Source of the DNA: Maratus speciosus
Taxonomy: Eukaryota; Arthropoda; Arachnida; Araneae; Salticidae
Direction of reading: 5' to 3'
Assembly (NCBI GenBank): GCA_963932465.1
Contig: OZ010794.1
Location: 444,479,502-444,543,501 of the forward strand
Length of the DNA: 64,000 bases
Both the position numbers and the translations under genes were made by a program. Position 1 is the stretch's first letter, and every line of letters starts with the position of its first letter. Under the pieces are notes generated by a model. That model was not told the origin of the DNA. It searched no databases and saw nothing but the letters and a program-made list of their open reading frames with translations. Below are positions 10,440-21,867 of the stretch, in pieces.

Positions 10440-11080
10440 AAATAGGATGATGTCATCGCAGGTAAGTGAATCATCCTCTCAAGAGAGGGCGCTCGTGTTC
10501 CTGCCCTCGGGGGAAAGCGATGGTGCTGCCCCCTAGGTTCGTCCCTCGTCCAATCAGAAGCAAGCTCCTTATCTAGATGAAACCGGTTGTTGCACGCTTC
10601 TTCGTTCATTAGCCAGGTGGATGTCATACAGGTAGGACGTGTCTCGACGCTGCTCCGTGGTAAGTATTTTTTAATTGCATGCGATCTTTTCTAATCATTC
10701 CTAATCATTCCTTTGTTCTACCTTCCTCTTACAACAGACTTTCCTTCATTAATCATCCTCATTAACATTTTCCTTTGTTCTAATCCCTCTCTTACAGTAG
10801 ACTTTTATTAATTCATTAGACTTTAATTGATTCATTAATATTATCCTTTGTTCTAACCCCTCACTTACAGTACACTTTTCATTATCGCTTCTTTATTTTA
10901 ACCCCTCTACTATAGCATGACGCGCTGGCGCCAGTCTGTCTCGACTCCGCCCACCTGTCTATCACTTTCTTATCTCCCCTCACCTGTCAATCACTCAACT
11001 CCACCCACCTGTCAATCATCCTTGCTCCTCGCTCCTCAACGCATGACGCCTGCTGAAGCAGAACTGTCTTTTTCCTTCTA
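10440..11080. promoter_or_regulatory. Second GC-richer regulatory-looking region, right side of the viral element
   Basis: The region shares motifs with 1140-1640: AACCGGTT (10581-10588), CTGGCGCCAG (10925-10934), CCTGTCAATCA twice (10983 and 11008) and, inverted, a 17-mer CCAATCAGAAGCAAGCT (10550-10566) matching 1582-1598 at 16 of 17 positions. Donor-like GTAAGT occurs at 10457 and 10661, and at 10700-10918 three or four imperfect copies of about 70 bp carry CCTTTGTTCTA...CTCTTACAG, which resemble splice acceptors. It may be a promoter plus leader exon of another viral gene, or the subterminal region of the element. The minus-strand ORF at 10418-10627 has no recognisable domain. Confidence 0.4.
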
Positions 11081-11364
11081 CTATCATAATTAAATAATAA
11101 ATGCTTCAACAGTCATTTTGAAAACGCTTTAACCATTTATAAAATAAGAAATAACTTATGAATGACCACTACAACGTATAATTGTACCAAAAATGTTTAG
11201 TACTGTATATTTTAAGGAAATATTTTTATTTTCAGTTTGCCTTCAACTCATTTTCGTGGTTTCAAAACCTTTTTAAACAATATCTCATCAAATCGTCTCT
11301 AAAATTATAATGCCCTTCTCTATAAGGTTGCCTCTATATTTGGTTGATATGTAATTCTTATAAA
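11081..11364. other. AT-rich spacer
   Basis: No gene, repeat or signal recognised. The right end of the viral element probably lies in or before this stretch, judged by the drop in CpG and GC content; no terminal inverted repeat could be assigned. Confidence 0.4.
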
Positions 11365-12153
11365 TTAACCCATTTATGCCTGAATTTTTGTTTTCTCAAA
11401 TTTGTTGGTAAAATCATTTTAAAATGTTACAAAATGAACTGGAAGAATACTAAAAAAAATTGCGCTAAAATATATTTGTATTTATTTGATAAAATGTAAA
11501 CGTATTAAATATAGGAATATCCATATGTGGAAAAATGCATAATTATATGTTCTGCCTAAATTTATATAAATTAAGTTTTTGAATAGTATATTATATACTA
11601 TAATTAGTATACTTATGAACTTTTAAAAAATATATATTTATTTCTTTACGGAGACTAATAACATTATTATAATTAATAATAAATTAAGAATAATCGTATT
11701 TGAGGCTAAAAAACAATTTATTTCAAAATCATCTTGAAAAGGATTATCAATAACTGTCCCCTAAATGGCTAATGGAAATATGTACCATTTGCGCGTAGCT
11801 CCTTATATTTTGTACGTTATAAACATGCATAAAAAATGGGCTTGAACATATAATTTCGCAATTAAAAAAATACGTATTTCAAAGATGTCTACAAGCTAAG
11901 ATTATTAATTATTTGTTTGCATCCTTGATACAAAAAATACAAATAAACTTACTTTTTACATTTCGCTATCTTAAAAAATTAAATATCTATAGATACCGAA
12001 AAAAGGCCTTCATTTAAGTAAATAAATATCAAACTTATGCTATCTTCTCTCGGTAATAGATAAAGACATTTATAGAAAATTACTTCATACAATTTTCATG
12101 TTGTAGAGAAGAAGAAAATTATAAAAAATTAACGCTAGGCATAAATGGGTTAA
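11365..12153. mobile_element. TTAA-flanked (piggyBac-like) non-autonomous transposon, 789 bp with target sites
   Basis: The left end TTAACCCATTTATGCCT (11365-11381) is an exact inverted match of the right end AGGCATAAATGGGTTAA (12137-12153). The TTAA at each edge fits a piggyBac-type target duplication and CCC is the usual first triplet of such termini. The interior is AT-rich and has no transposase. Confidence 0.85.
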
Positions 12154-15100
12154 AAAGAGGTTCTCACACTTGGTACATTTTATGATTATAGTACGTGATT
12201 AAGACCTAGTGAAATCAATTTCATATACCAGTTGCAAATCCAAATATATTTACGTGAGTTAGAGCATAGACAAACGACCGGGGAGACAGACGGCGAGACA
12301 AAGAGAAATCATGAAAGCTTTTCAATTATGTTGGAAAGTGTCAATAAAAAAGAAATATTTGAAATGAAATACTTACCTCTGATTGATTTAAAGTTGTGAT
12401 AAAGATTAAAATAGTATTACATTTTTTTTTCTTCCAGAAAGTATTTCTTCAAATAACTCACATCGGGACATATTACCAATGATCACATGTAAAAAATATT
12501 CTAAACTTTTTCTATAAATCTTACCTATCGTATTTTTCATTAAAAATTTGCATTTTGGTCTATTGTTAATAAATAGTTTTTTATTACATTTGTAACCCCT
12601 TTTTTTATCCATCCTCGTATGTTTCCCCAAAACGTTAGTTAATTTAGTAAACCTCATTTTTTCAGTGTTTAAGCATCTTGGCCGTCAGCCCTTCCTCCTT
12701 CTAAATTTTTGTTGAATATTACTCTGTGTTGTTATGAGTGCTTCTTTTTTTCATGTATGGTCAGTCAGATTTGTGTGTTAAGTGAGATGGATTTGTTTGT
12801 GGAAAAAAAAAAAAGAAATAAAAGAATGGGATTTCCAAGATTTCGCCGACAACTTGGAAAAAAGTGATTAAAAAGAATGCTCTTGTCGTAAAAATATTCG
12901 ATTAGCGTATCTTGATAACACTTTTCCAATTTTTCCTTAATTAATAATTAAGTAAATGTTTCTTGTTAATAATTTTGAGGGGGAAATAAATGTCAGTACA
13001 TTTTTACTTTAATCTGCAGTAATGTGTCGTGGTAGGGGGGGGGGGGGGACGAAACCCCTTTGATAAGAAAAATATATTTTTTTTAATTTGACTTATTGTA
13101 GTTTTAAAAGTGTTCTATTAAATGCCTTTTAGTCCGTCTTTTTACCTTATTTTGGCTTCGCACGTGTTAGTAATTGGCTATCTTGGACGCCACCTTGTTT
13201 AAATCCATACTGTTATGACAAGAGCATTGTTTTCACGTATTTTTAAATTATTTGAAAATACTGTGAATAATTTAATATTCAAATTAATTTAATATTTACA
13301 GAAGGTACATATAAAATAAGAAGAAAAAATATTGAATATTTAACAGAGAGCAGGTACTTTCAAAGTTCATACATACATAAGCATCAAAGAAGACTACATA
13401 AACACTTCATATTTGAACACATCCATGGAATAAAAAAAAAAAAAAGTACGCGTGTTTCTGAATTTTTAATATATTTGGATCGGAGCTATTTTGGGTATGT
13501 GACGTATTTAAAATTCAGTACTTTTTACTAAATTTTGAAACCTCATTTTTTTCAGTGTTTAAGCACCTTGTCCCTCAGCTCTTCCTCCCTCTAAATTTTT
13601 GTTTAATTCGGAAAGTAAGTTATAGCTAAAATACAGTTAGTCTTCAGTCTTTTTGCTCCTCTTTCCTTTTCCTATCTCATAACACTTGAGGCGAATTTGT
13701 CTTATTTTGAATATTATTTTCTTCTCGAGATTCATTCTTGACCAAACTTCATTTCCCCCTCAGCAACTTGAGCCTTCCGGCAAGAGACATAAGCTGTATT
13801 CCTTTTTTAATTTTCTCCCACCATTTCTTACATATATTTATAACTAAGATAAACCACCAATAGACGACACTTGCCGGATATCTTATTAACGGTGTCCACA
13901 AAAAAGACCACCTAATTTTAAGTTTACTGGCCACCCAGAATATTTAATTAAAATTTCTTTTTATATGTACGTGAAAATAAGCAAGTATTTATTTTCTAAT
14001 AAATTCGTTTGTAAGTTCGGATGCCAGTGAATCATCTCACCCTTTTACAAACAGAGTTACCCCGTGACGGAGCTTTTGCCTCCACTTTTCGTTTTTCTTT
14101 CTTTTTTCTCTTAATTTGTGATCTCACTTTCATGATTTTTCATCTCACGCGTCTTGATCTTCAACCCTTCTTCCATCTAAATTTTTGTTAAATTTGGATA
14201 ATAAAGTTTAGTTAAAATGCAGGTAGAATTCTCTTTTTTTACCGCAACTCCTTCTCTTCTCTATCTCTTAGAGTTTGATACACATCGTTCTTTTTTAAAA
14301 TATTATTTTCTTCTCGGGATTCATCGTTATCTGTCCTGTAAATCTCAATTTCTCAATAATGAGCAAACAATTGAGATAGCAGAATTATCCAGCATCAGAA
14401 TTATCGAGTAATATTAGGATTAATCCCCATTACTACGGTAAAATTTTCTTCAATCGCTAAGTTTTGCAATGACGATTGTTAGACTCCCGGTTAGACAATC
14501 GATTGTAGAATTTAGGAATTTATCGATCACTTTCTCGATTCATGTTTTCTATGACGACGATTTTTCTCGATTGCTGAATTATCGAGAATCGTGCTTTAAC
14601 TTAATAGGCATTTTTCATTTTATCAAAAAATATATTTAAAAAAGCATAATAATTCTTAAACATTCTTTGTTTTATATTTGATTTTAGAGTAAAATGTCAA
14701 TTAAAAAAAATATTTTAAAAAAGTTCTAAACTATCTATTTATTTTCTTTAGAAGCAAAATCAGTTGAAAGTAAACGGACAGGAAGATGGAAATATATATC
14801 TATATTAGGTAGAAGCTTAAATCTAGCTTATAGAAATCGTTTCTTTAGAGCTTTAAGAAAAATAGTCTCTTATTTGAAATTAGATTAAACATGACGTGAG
14901 TGCTAAATCAATTCGTCGTAACAAATACGAAGCGTAATTACTAGGTTCCTTCCATTCTTTGGATCTTTTAAATGATACTTGATGATTTAACGTAACATTG
15001 AAAGATAAATTATCGAGCTTCGAACATAATAATAGACTTCTGAAAAAAGTAATTAAAATACCATTATTTGCGTTATTCTTATAGTTAAGAACGAAACAAT

Positions 15101-15396
15101 GATTCTTAATGTTGCAAGTAAAAATGTTACATAGTAACTATTAAACATTTTCTTCTGAATTAAAAAAAATAAAAAAAAATAAAAATAATAACTCGTTATG
15201 TGTTAAGTAGCACAATTTTTTTATCTTCTATATTTATTAGTATACAAAAACGTGAAATCTTAAGAAAAGGCAGAAATGAAACAAAAAAATAATAATTAAT
15301 TATATTTAAAATGAAGAAGATCAGAAGATAGAAAAATTTTCATAATAAGAATAATCATAATAAATAATAACAACAATACTAATAACATTTATAATA
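12154..15396. other. Non-coding stretch of old dispersed repeats
   Basis: No gene seen. At 12215-12345 lies a copy of an old dispersed repeat (also at 22700-22835 and inverted at 29490-29620) marked by GGAGACAGACGG and TATGTTGGAAAGTG. Another family occurs three times: 12651-12720, 13542-13745 and 14140-14330, marked by TTTTTTCAGTGTTTAAGCA or CTAAATTTTTGTT and TATTATTTTCTTCTCG. A poly-G run of about 14 lies near 13036. The minus ORFs at 12406-12657 and 13749-13934 are not recognisable proteins. Confidence 0.5.
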
Positions 15397-15655
15397 CAGG
15401 GTGGCCATAATTAAAACATCCCTACGTCGACCTCTCTATATCTTGAACTACTCAGTGTATGTGAACCACCGATAGATGGCGCTGTAAAATTTGTCAAACG
15501 CTGAAAAGATAAATATCTACAAACTCTATTTGAAAGTAGCAAATGTTCACGTGACAAGGTCCTTACCTACGCACGGAATGTTTCTCAAAATGGTTTCCTT
15601 CATGAAGATGTAAAAGTTGCAGTCTGTGGACGTTTTGTTCAAGTGTAGATCTTAA

Positions 15656-15874
15656 CTAGTCGACAGAGATGCTTCTCACAAGTAAGCTAGAGTGATACTT
15701 TCTTTCAGGTATACCAAGATTAATATAAGACTTCGAAAAAAAAACACATTTTTTTAAGTGTCCTAATAGCAAAAAATCACAGGGATTAAGATCCGGAGAA
15801 CAAAATGGCCAGGTTGTCAGAAACGCATGACTAGTTGCTTTGCCATTATTGAAATGTTGCAGAAGAAATAACAT
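15656..15874 (-). pseudogene. Mariner transposase C-terminal fragment
   Basis: The minus-strand reading frame contains TWPFCSPDLNPCDFLLLGH, the well-known block around the last catalytic Asp of mariner (DD34D) transposases, followed by KKCVFF. Only about 70 residues remain, so the DNA-binding domain and the first two catalytic Asp are absent. It lies inside the element with matching terminal repeats, oriented from the right TIR leftwards. Confidence 0.7.
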
Positions 15875-15994
15875 TCTCTCAGTTCTTATCCCCTTTTATA
15901 CTCAGAACATGGCTGTAAACAATCAACAAACTTATGGAAAGTTTTGTGCTTAGAAAGTGGAATTGTAGTTACAAGGGCAGTTTAGGCTTACTTA

Positions 15995-16651
15995 CAAGGG
16001 AACCACTTTAGGTGTTGCTCGCACCTAGAATCGAGACCTGGTGCATTTTGTAGCCCTATGCATAAAAGTTAGAGAACCGATAAAAATTCTTTGTTAAAAT
16101 CATATTTTATATATTTTTTATATTTATAATTTTTTATTATTGGATTTTTATTTGTTAATTTTACACCAAAAGAGAGTTAAGTCGCCAGATATGGCACTTC
16201 AAAATTTTCACTAGCTTTATACTTGTAATAGGTTTACGTCCAAAACATTACAGCACGGTGCGTAGCGAAAATACTGAGCTAGGGTTGCCGGAAAACTGTA
16301 TGGGACGAAAAAGACGCCAATCTTTCCCCGCCAAATATGTAAATATAATATTGTATTTTTTTTAAATCAAATTCGTAGGTTCTTGAAGGAATTTTAAAAC
16401 TTTTTTCAACATTTTATAGTTATTATTGACTAATTTATATTTTTAACTATTTTTTTTAAAAAAATCTTTTACTTTAACAGACCGAAAAGTGGTCTCGAAA
16501 ATTGCATTTTCAGAAAGTTAATCTGCTGTAAAATCAAAAAATATTATTTTAACAAAAAAATTTTATCGATTCCCAAACTTCCTAATATAGAGCTTTAAAA
16601 TGCACCAGGTTTCAATACTAGGTGCGAGCAACACCTAAAGTGGTTCCCTTG
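15995..16651. mobile_element. Harbinger-like MITE, 657 bp, inserted in the mariner element
   Basis: The left end CAAGGGAACCACTTTAGGTG (15995) is mirrored at the right end by CACCTAAAGTGGTTCCCTTG (ending 16651), and the inverted similarity extends for about 95 bp including GTTGCTCGCACCTAG. TTA flanks both sides (15992-15994 and 16652-16654), the 3-bp target duplication typical of PIF/Harbinger elements. No transposase inside. Confidence 0.8.
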
Positions 16652-17000
16652 TTAGTTTTTCTTTCCATCAGAGAAATAGAAATTAAAACGGAAAAAGTTT
16701 ATTTTTCATTTGTTCGTTTTTATTATTATTATTTCATTCTTTTTTCTATTGAGCAGTATTCCGCGCGTAGATAAGGCCCTTGTAACGTGAACATTTGAAC
16801 GTAAAGTTTTTAGGGACGCATCTTTTCAGAGTATGTCAAGTTGTAGAGTGCTAACTATCGGTGGTTTTTGAAACTAGTTTTATTCGCGTAATTCGTTTCC
16901 CCATGTCTTGAATAACATGTGCACAAAATTTGAAGGTCATACACTGAGTAGTTCAATACAAGAGAGGTCGAAGTAGATGTGTTTTAAGTATGGCCGCCCT

Positions 17001-17772
17001 CACTCCATACATAGTGTGCATACATAGTTATATACATAGTGTGCTAAAGTTTAGATTAGTTATAAAGCGCAAAACACAATCGAAAATCCGTCTTCAATAA
17101 TTTCCAACAATAAACGGAAATGCATTCTAAAAAATTTGTGCAACCGTGGTATATTTTATACATTCCTCATATTAAATTAAATTTTAATTTCTGAAAAAAA
17201 AACCCGCACAACACAACATAAAACGTACATTTAGAAATTACCATTAATAGATTGCAATGTATCCGGTTCTTTATCTAGATATAAATATGAATTTGCTCTA
17301 AAAAAATTCTTAAAGGACTAAATATATTTCAGCTGGAAAAAGTATAATTTAGTTAAAAAAACATCGTTAAACAATTCACTGTCATACACAGTAATGTTTA
17401 CCAATTATTTTGTGTAGCCCTATACATGATCTACAGAATTTATACCATCATGCATTTTTCAAAACTTTAGTTAAATGTAAACAAGAACGAAAAATCTTGC
17501 TTCCAGCATAGATTATGAAACGCCTTCCAACACATTCAGAATATTGTAACGTTTATTAAGTTGAAATGTGATGTCTAAATAAACGACTTGAAAAACGCAT
17601 ATGAAAATCCAATTTCTGCTATTACCATCAAAAATCGGAAAAATATCCTATTTTTTGTACAAACCTGTATATGATCTATAGATTTGTATGTGTACTATAT
17701 AGTATGGTAAAAGATAGTTTAGTGTAACGAATAGCACATTTGAAAATTTTCATTCGGCAATTTTCGCGAATA
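17001..17772. other. AT-rich non-coding stretch
   Basis: No gene or RNA recognised. Parts such as TGTAGCCCTATACATGATCTACAG and related lines resemble the old dispersed repeat seen around 19090-19320, in degraded form. Confidence 0.4.
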
Positions 17773-19076
17773 GGTAAACTCTAGGATAGATGGTCGTAGA
17801 GGAGAGATGGCCAGTCTAAATATCTCCAAAACATGATCATAGATTGCAATATGAACATTGTTCGTATGAAATAGTTCAACAAGTTTATTTATTGCGACGT
17901 GCAGTTGTGTTTTTCGATTATAAAAAGTAAGTGTAATTTTAATGTCAATTAAATAGGTGGTTGAATATTTTTTGGACTTGGGTATCTGAATGTTTTGCAG
18001 TAGGTACGTTATATATATTTTTTACTATATGGTCTTTTAAGGCACGGATATAATCTAATCTTTACTTCTAAGACTAAAACAAAGACGTACAATAGCTATT
18101 GATGCTTTAAATTGGGCGACCATCAGTCCTTCAATTTCAGGAGAGATGGCCACATGAAATCGAAGAGAGATGGCCACCTTTAATAAATATTTCAAAATTA
18201 TATTTAGTGATGATTTTAACTAAATATAATTAAATTTAAAATAAATATATAACGTTTACGTTTTTAAATATATTAATTGATATAATTATTTAAATTTTAA
18301 CTAATATAAATATTTTAATAATAATAATGATAATATAATAAGACCTAACGGTTTATTTGTTTCAGAAAATACTGAAAAACGTCGGAAATTTTCATAACAG
18401 AAACTGATAAAGTTGATAAATAAACTAAATTAACGTAATAAACCTACAGTTAACGCGAGAGAGTGAAAAAAAAACACGACAATTCCAGTAGCGAAGAAAA
18501 CAAAATACATTTAAATTATTAGATTCTACAGATTCCGAGTAAATAGAATTGGATTCGGATCATTCTGCTGGTTGTGTAAAAAAATATAGTATCACATCTA
18601 AAAAAAAGTCTGGATACAATGAACAAGGTACCTGAAGTGGTTTCATGAAACGTGTACAAATTATCAAGACCTTTGCCAAGCATGTGGTAAGATTTTACGA
18701 AAAGTGCAGTATTGAAATTATACTTCAAATTTTGTTTATTCGAGTTTTCTTCACTCATTTTCCATCATATAACTGCATCTTTACAAATTGCTATATGTTT
18801 TTCCTGATTAACTATTTGAAATGTGTTATTATTTTGCTATTTAAATTAACTTTTTCTTTCTTGTATTGGATGGCCATCTCTCCTCGCCTTTAAGGAGAGA
18901 TGACCATCTGCTATTGAAATTTCAATTTTGTTTTCAATGTTTAATTAATTTTTGCATAAAATAGGATAAGTATATGTAGAAGAATTTTAAATATGCATCA
19001 ATATTACTTGTATTTGCATTCTAAGAATTTTTATTTCAATCTTTAAAAACTATGGCCATCTATCCTAGAGTTACCC
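17773..19076. mobile_element. Pogo/Tigger-like non-autonomous transposon with subterminal repeats
   Basis: The termini GGTAAACTCTAGGATAGATGG (17773) and, inverted, GGGTAACTCTAGGATAGATGG (from 19076) flank the element, with TA on both sides (17771-17772, 19077-19078). The 12-mer GAGAGATGGCCA recurs near both ends (about 17802, 18144, 18164, and a small palindrome at 18868-18912). In one frame at 18640-18710 it encodes KWFHETCTNYQDLCQACGK, matching the Cys/His-rich C-terminal finger of pogo/Tigger-like DDE transposases. The rest of the transposase is gone. The ORFs at 18519-18893 are artefacts. Confidence 0.75.
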
Positions 19077-19078
19077 TA

Positions 19079-19483
19079 AACGGAAATGTACTTGAGAATT
19101 TTTGTTCAGCCCTCTATATGATATATAGAATTTATGCACACCAAGTAATATTTAAAAACATTAGAAAAATGCGTACCACAACTGAAAAAGCACTTCTAGC
19201 AATTGTGTTCATAGGCTTCAATACTTCAATAATTTTTTTTTATTTCTTCTGTAGTCAATTTCTTTTGTGTGACCCTATAAATGAACGAAAATTCTATAGA
19301 AATCATGTTCTACAGTAAGCGCCATGTAGTACACCTCAGTGATATATACATTTAAGTATGTTTAAAATAGTCTAATATCATTAAAATATACCTCAAAAGA
19401 TTTTTTTCCCATATAACGTAATGAATCAGAATTCCTTAGAGCGCCCCTGTAAATGAACCGTAAATGCTACACACTTCATTTTT
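19079..19483. other. Remnant of an old dispersed repeat
   Basis: No gene. Lines such as CCCTATAAATGAACG, CATTAAAATATACCTCAAA and GCGCCCCTGTAAATGAACCG recur, degraded, near 21825, 22640 and (inverted) 29660 and 29830. The family is not identified. Confidence 0.4.
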
Positions 19484-19495
19484 CCATACCGAAAA

Positions 19496-19738
19496 GCCCC
19501 ACCAGTGGCTGAGAGGTTCTGCTCTCGAAGCTGGTAGACGGGAGGTGCTGGGTTCGATCCCAATCGCGCCCGTCGGCCTAATCGTTCGGAGTTTTCGTGG
19601 TTTTCTTCGAACCTTGGATTTCAAAGCGTTAATACGGGTTAGGTTCCCTTAGAAAGACCCCCACGAAGGGCACTCCCCTCTTGGGCCTATATCCCTCGTG
19701 CAGATAATTGGCCGTCATAAATATAACCAACCAACCAA
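19496..19738 (+). mobile_element. tRNA-derived SINE with (AACC)n tail
   Basis: The 243-bp element has a pol III A box TGGCTGAGAGG (19506-19516), a B box GGTTCGATCCC (19551-19561), a non-tRNA body and an (AACC)n tail (about 19724-19738). It is flanked by a perfect 12-bp target site duplication CCATACCGAAAA (19484-19495 and 19739-19750). The head is tRNA-like but too diverged for me to name the parent tRNA. The perfect duplication indicates a recent LINE-mobilised insertion. The overlapping ORFs on both strands are not genes. Confidence 0.88.
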
Positions 19739-19750
19739 CCATACCGAAAA

Positions 19751-21099
19751 TGCCAGGGTGATACCCAATAACATCTATGAACTTCATGGGAATCTGACTA
19801 TACAGGGTGATTCAAAATAACGTGGCCAAAATGAAAGGGCAAAGCAGGCATACAAAGAGAATCAAAAATCACATAGGAACATGAGGTCACAAATGCTATC
19901 CGCAGCCGCTAGGGGGTTGCGAATTATATGTAATACAAGAAGAATAAACAAAAACCATTTTACATAATTTTATTTATACTGTATTTCCGCACATGTTACA
20001 AGTTTACTTGTTTACATGTTGCAAGTATCTTGTAGTGCGCCTCAATAATGTAGATAAATTTCATTATGTTTCAAATAGAGCAACATTATTAAAATGAGGG
20101 TAATCCCGGGATTTCCGGGTTACAGAATATAGGTGAAAACCACCATATATTATTTCTGATGTCAAGATCCTTTTTTCTCTGCACATACCAAAGGCACAAC
20201 GATGAATGAGGTATTTTTTGAAAGGTTTCGCATGCGGATTTGACGTAGTATACTTACATATGGTTAAAACATGTTGTTGATTTAAAAGAGAAATGCTATT
20301 AATCAAAATTTAACTGAAAAATGTTTCCAAGATTGTGGCGAGAAAGCCTCACACTGGCCTATCTTTTTATATTATTATTGATAACTCCAATAGAATTTTT
20401 ATATTTAATATATTTTTTTAGCGCCGCTAACAATACTAAAAATCATATTTATATGAAAATTAGCAGCAATGCGTTAAAATAAAGTTTTGAAACATATTAA
20501 AAGCGAAACTTTCGTATAGGCTTCGTGCCACGAGATAACAGCCGAAAGAAATCGCCAAAGATGACTGCTTACATTCAATCTTTTTCATTCTGTTCATTTC
20601 AGTCGTTTAAGCGCGTAGTTCGATTAGATGTCTTTAAAAATTTGGTTTTTATTTTACTTCATTTTGGTTTTTTTTTTATTGGTTGACGAATGTTGTAATT
20701 TCGTTCTCGAATGTAAGCTGGAAAAAATGTTGAGCTATTTATATTAATATAAGTGCAAACAGATTTTTCTTTTGCAATCGTCTGTACGCGATAGAGATAA
20801 ATTTGAAAAAAAAATTCATGCTTAAAAAGCACTTTACTAACAATAAATTTTGAGTAAATTGCGATGAAGTTTTCAAACAATTTGCGATATAGTTTTCAAA
20901 CAAATTCCATTTAAAAGTAATTTTTTGTTACATTTGACGGCGTAAAAATTAAAAATGTGCAATATTTAGAAGTTTAAAAAATTTTATTAAAAGTCAAATT
21001 TAATAGTCTAATGTTGCTACCATCAAAATGACGTCAGCGTTACGCTCGGAAACGTTTGTCCTAAATCATATAGATATGCTACAAACAATTTTTCAACGT
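19751..21099. other. Non-coding stretch with a solo mariner-like end and a dispersed repeat
   Basis: ACAGGGTGATTCAAAATAACG at about 19802 looks like one end of a mariner-type element, but no matching inverted end was found. The part from 20420 to 20570 is homologous to 41840-41980 (shared GAAACTTTCGTAT-like and AAATCGCCAAA lines). The minus ORFs at 20064-20306 and 20659-20880 have no recognisable domain. Confidence 0.45.
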
Positions 21100-21697
21100 A
21101 GTTCATTATAGTAGGAGAGCTGTTGAACATTTTTGAGTAGGTATTTGAGGCACCTGAAAATTTGTGCAACACTTCTTTTGTAATGCCTGAATACAAAATC
21201 CAATGTCTGGCTGAAGGATCGTGGACCAAAAACTGTGCCAGACAAAAAATGGCACTTGACACGTGTCTGGCACTGTTTTTGTGCCGACTAAAGTGTCTGT
21301 CATTTTCAAAATATTTTTTTCTAAGCATAAATATTATTCTGTCTCAATCTCAGCGTGCCCCAAATACTTTTTTTGGGTAGTCAAAAAATGGCACTTGACA
21401 CGTGTCTGGCACAGTTTTTGGGCCGACTAAAGTGTCTGTCGTTTTCAAAATATTTTTTTCTAAGTATAAATATTATTCTGTCTCAATCTCAGCGTGCCTC
21501 AAATACCCTTTTTTGGTAGTCAAAAAAAAAAAAAAAAATGGCACTTGACACGTGTCTGGCACAGTTTTTGGGCCACGATTCTTCAGCCAGACATTCGATT
21601 TTGTATTCAGCCATTACAAAAGAAGTGTTGCACAAATTTTCAGGGTGCCTCAAATACCTTCCCTAAAATGCTTAACAGCTCTTGGACTATTATGCAA
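21100..21697. repeat. Palindromic (foldback-like) repeat with internal tandem units
   Basis: Arms of about 145 bp (21100-21243 and 21555-21697) are inverted copies of each other, sharing for example GGTATTTGAGGCACC and AAATTTGTGCAACACTTC. Between them are two and a bit direct copies of about 145 bp starting with AAAAAATGGCACTTGACACG (21244, 21386, 21533), one containing an A17 tract. The several ORFs here are reading through these repeats. Confidence 0.7.
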
Positions 21698-21867
21698 ATA
21701 AATTATTTTGAGTTATCCTATCAATGAAAGGAAAAAGTTTTGCACACCATATCTACAGAAAGAATTTTTTACAACTCTTCAGATATGCATACCAATTTCA
21801 TTATGCATGAAATAATGTAACATCATTAAAATACACCTCAAACGATACTTGTTATTTTCTTATAGAC

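Larger units (their letters stand above)
15397..17000. mobile_element. Degenerate mariner-type element with long TIRs
   Basis: The left terminus CAGGGTGGCCATAATTAAAA and the right terminus (read inverted from 17000) AGGGCGGCCATACTTAAAA are homologous, and the inverted homology continues for roughly 200 bp (to about 15590 and from about 16760). TA precedes the left end. The interior contains a minus-strand transposase remnant and a later insertion (15995-16651). Confidence 0.75.

Noticed and set aside
19436..19652. ORFs on both strands with an Arg-rich or Ser/Pro composition
   Set aside because: They overlap the SINE completely and reflect its GC-rich tRNA-like head.
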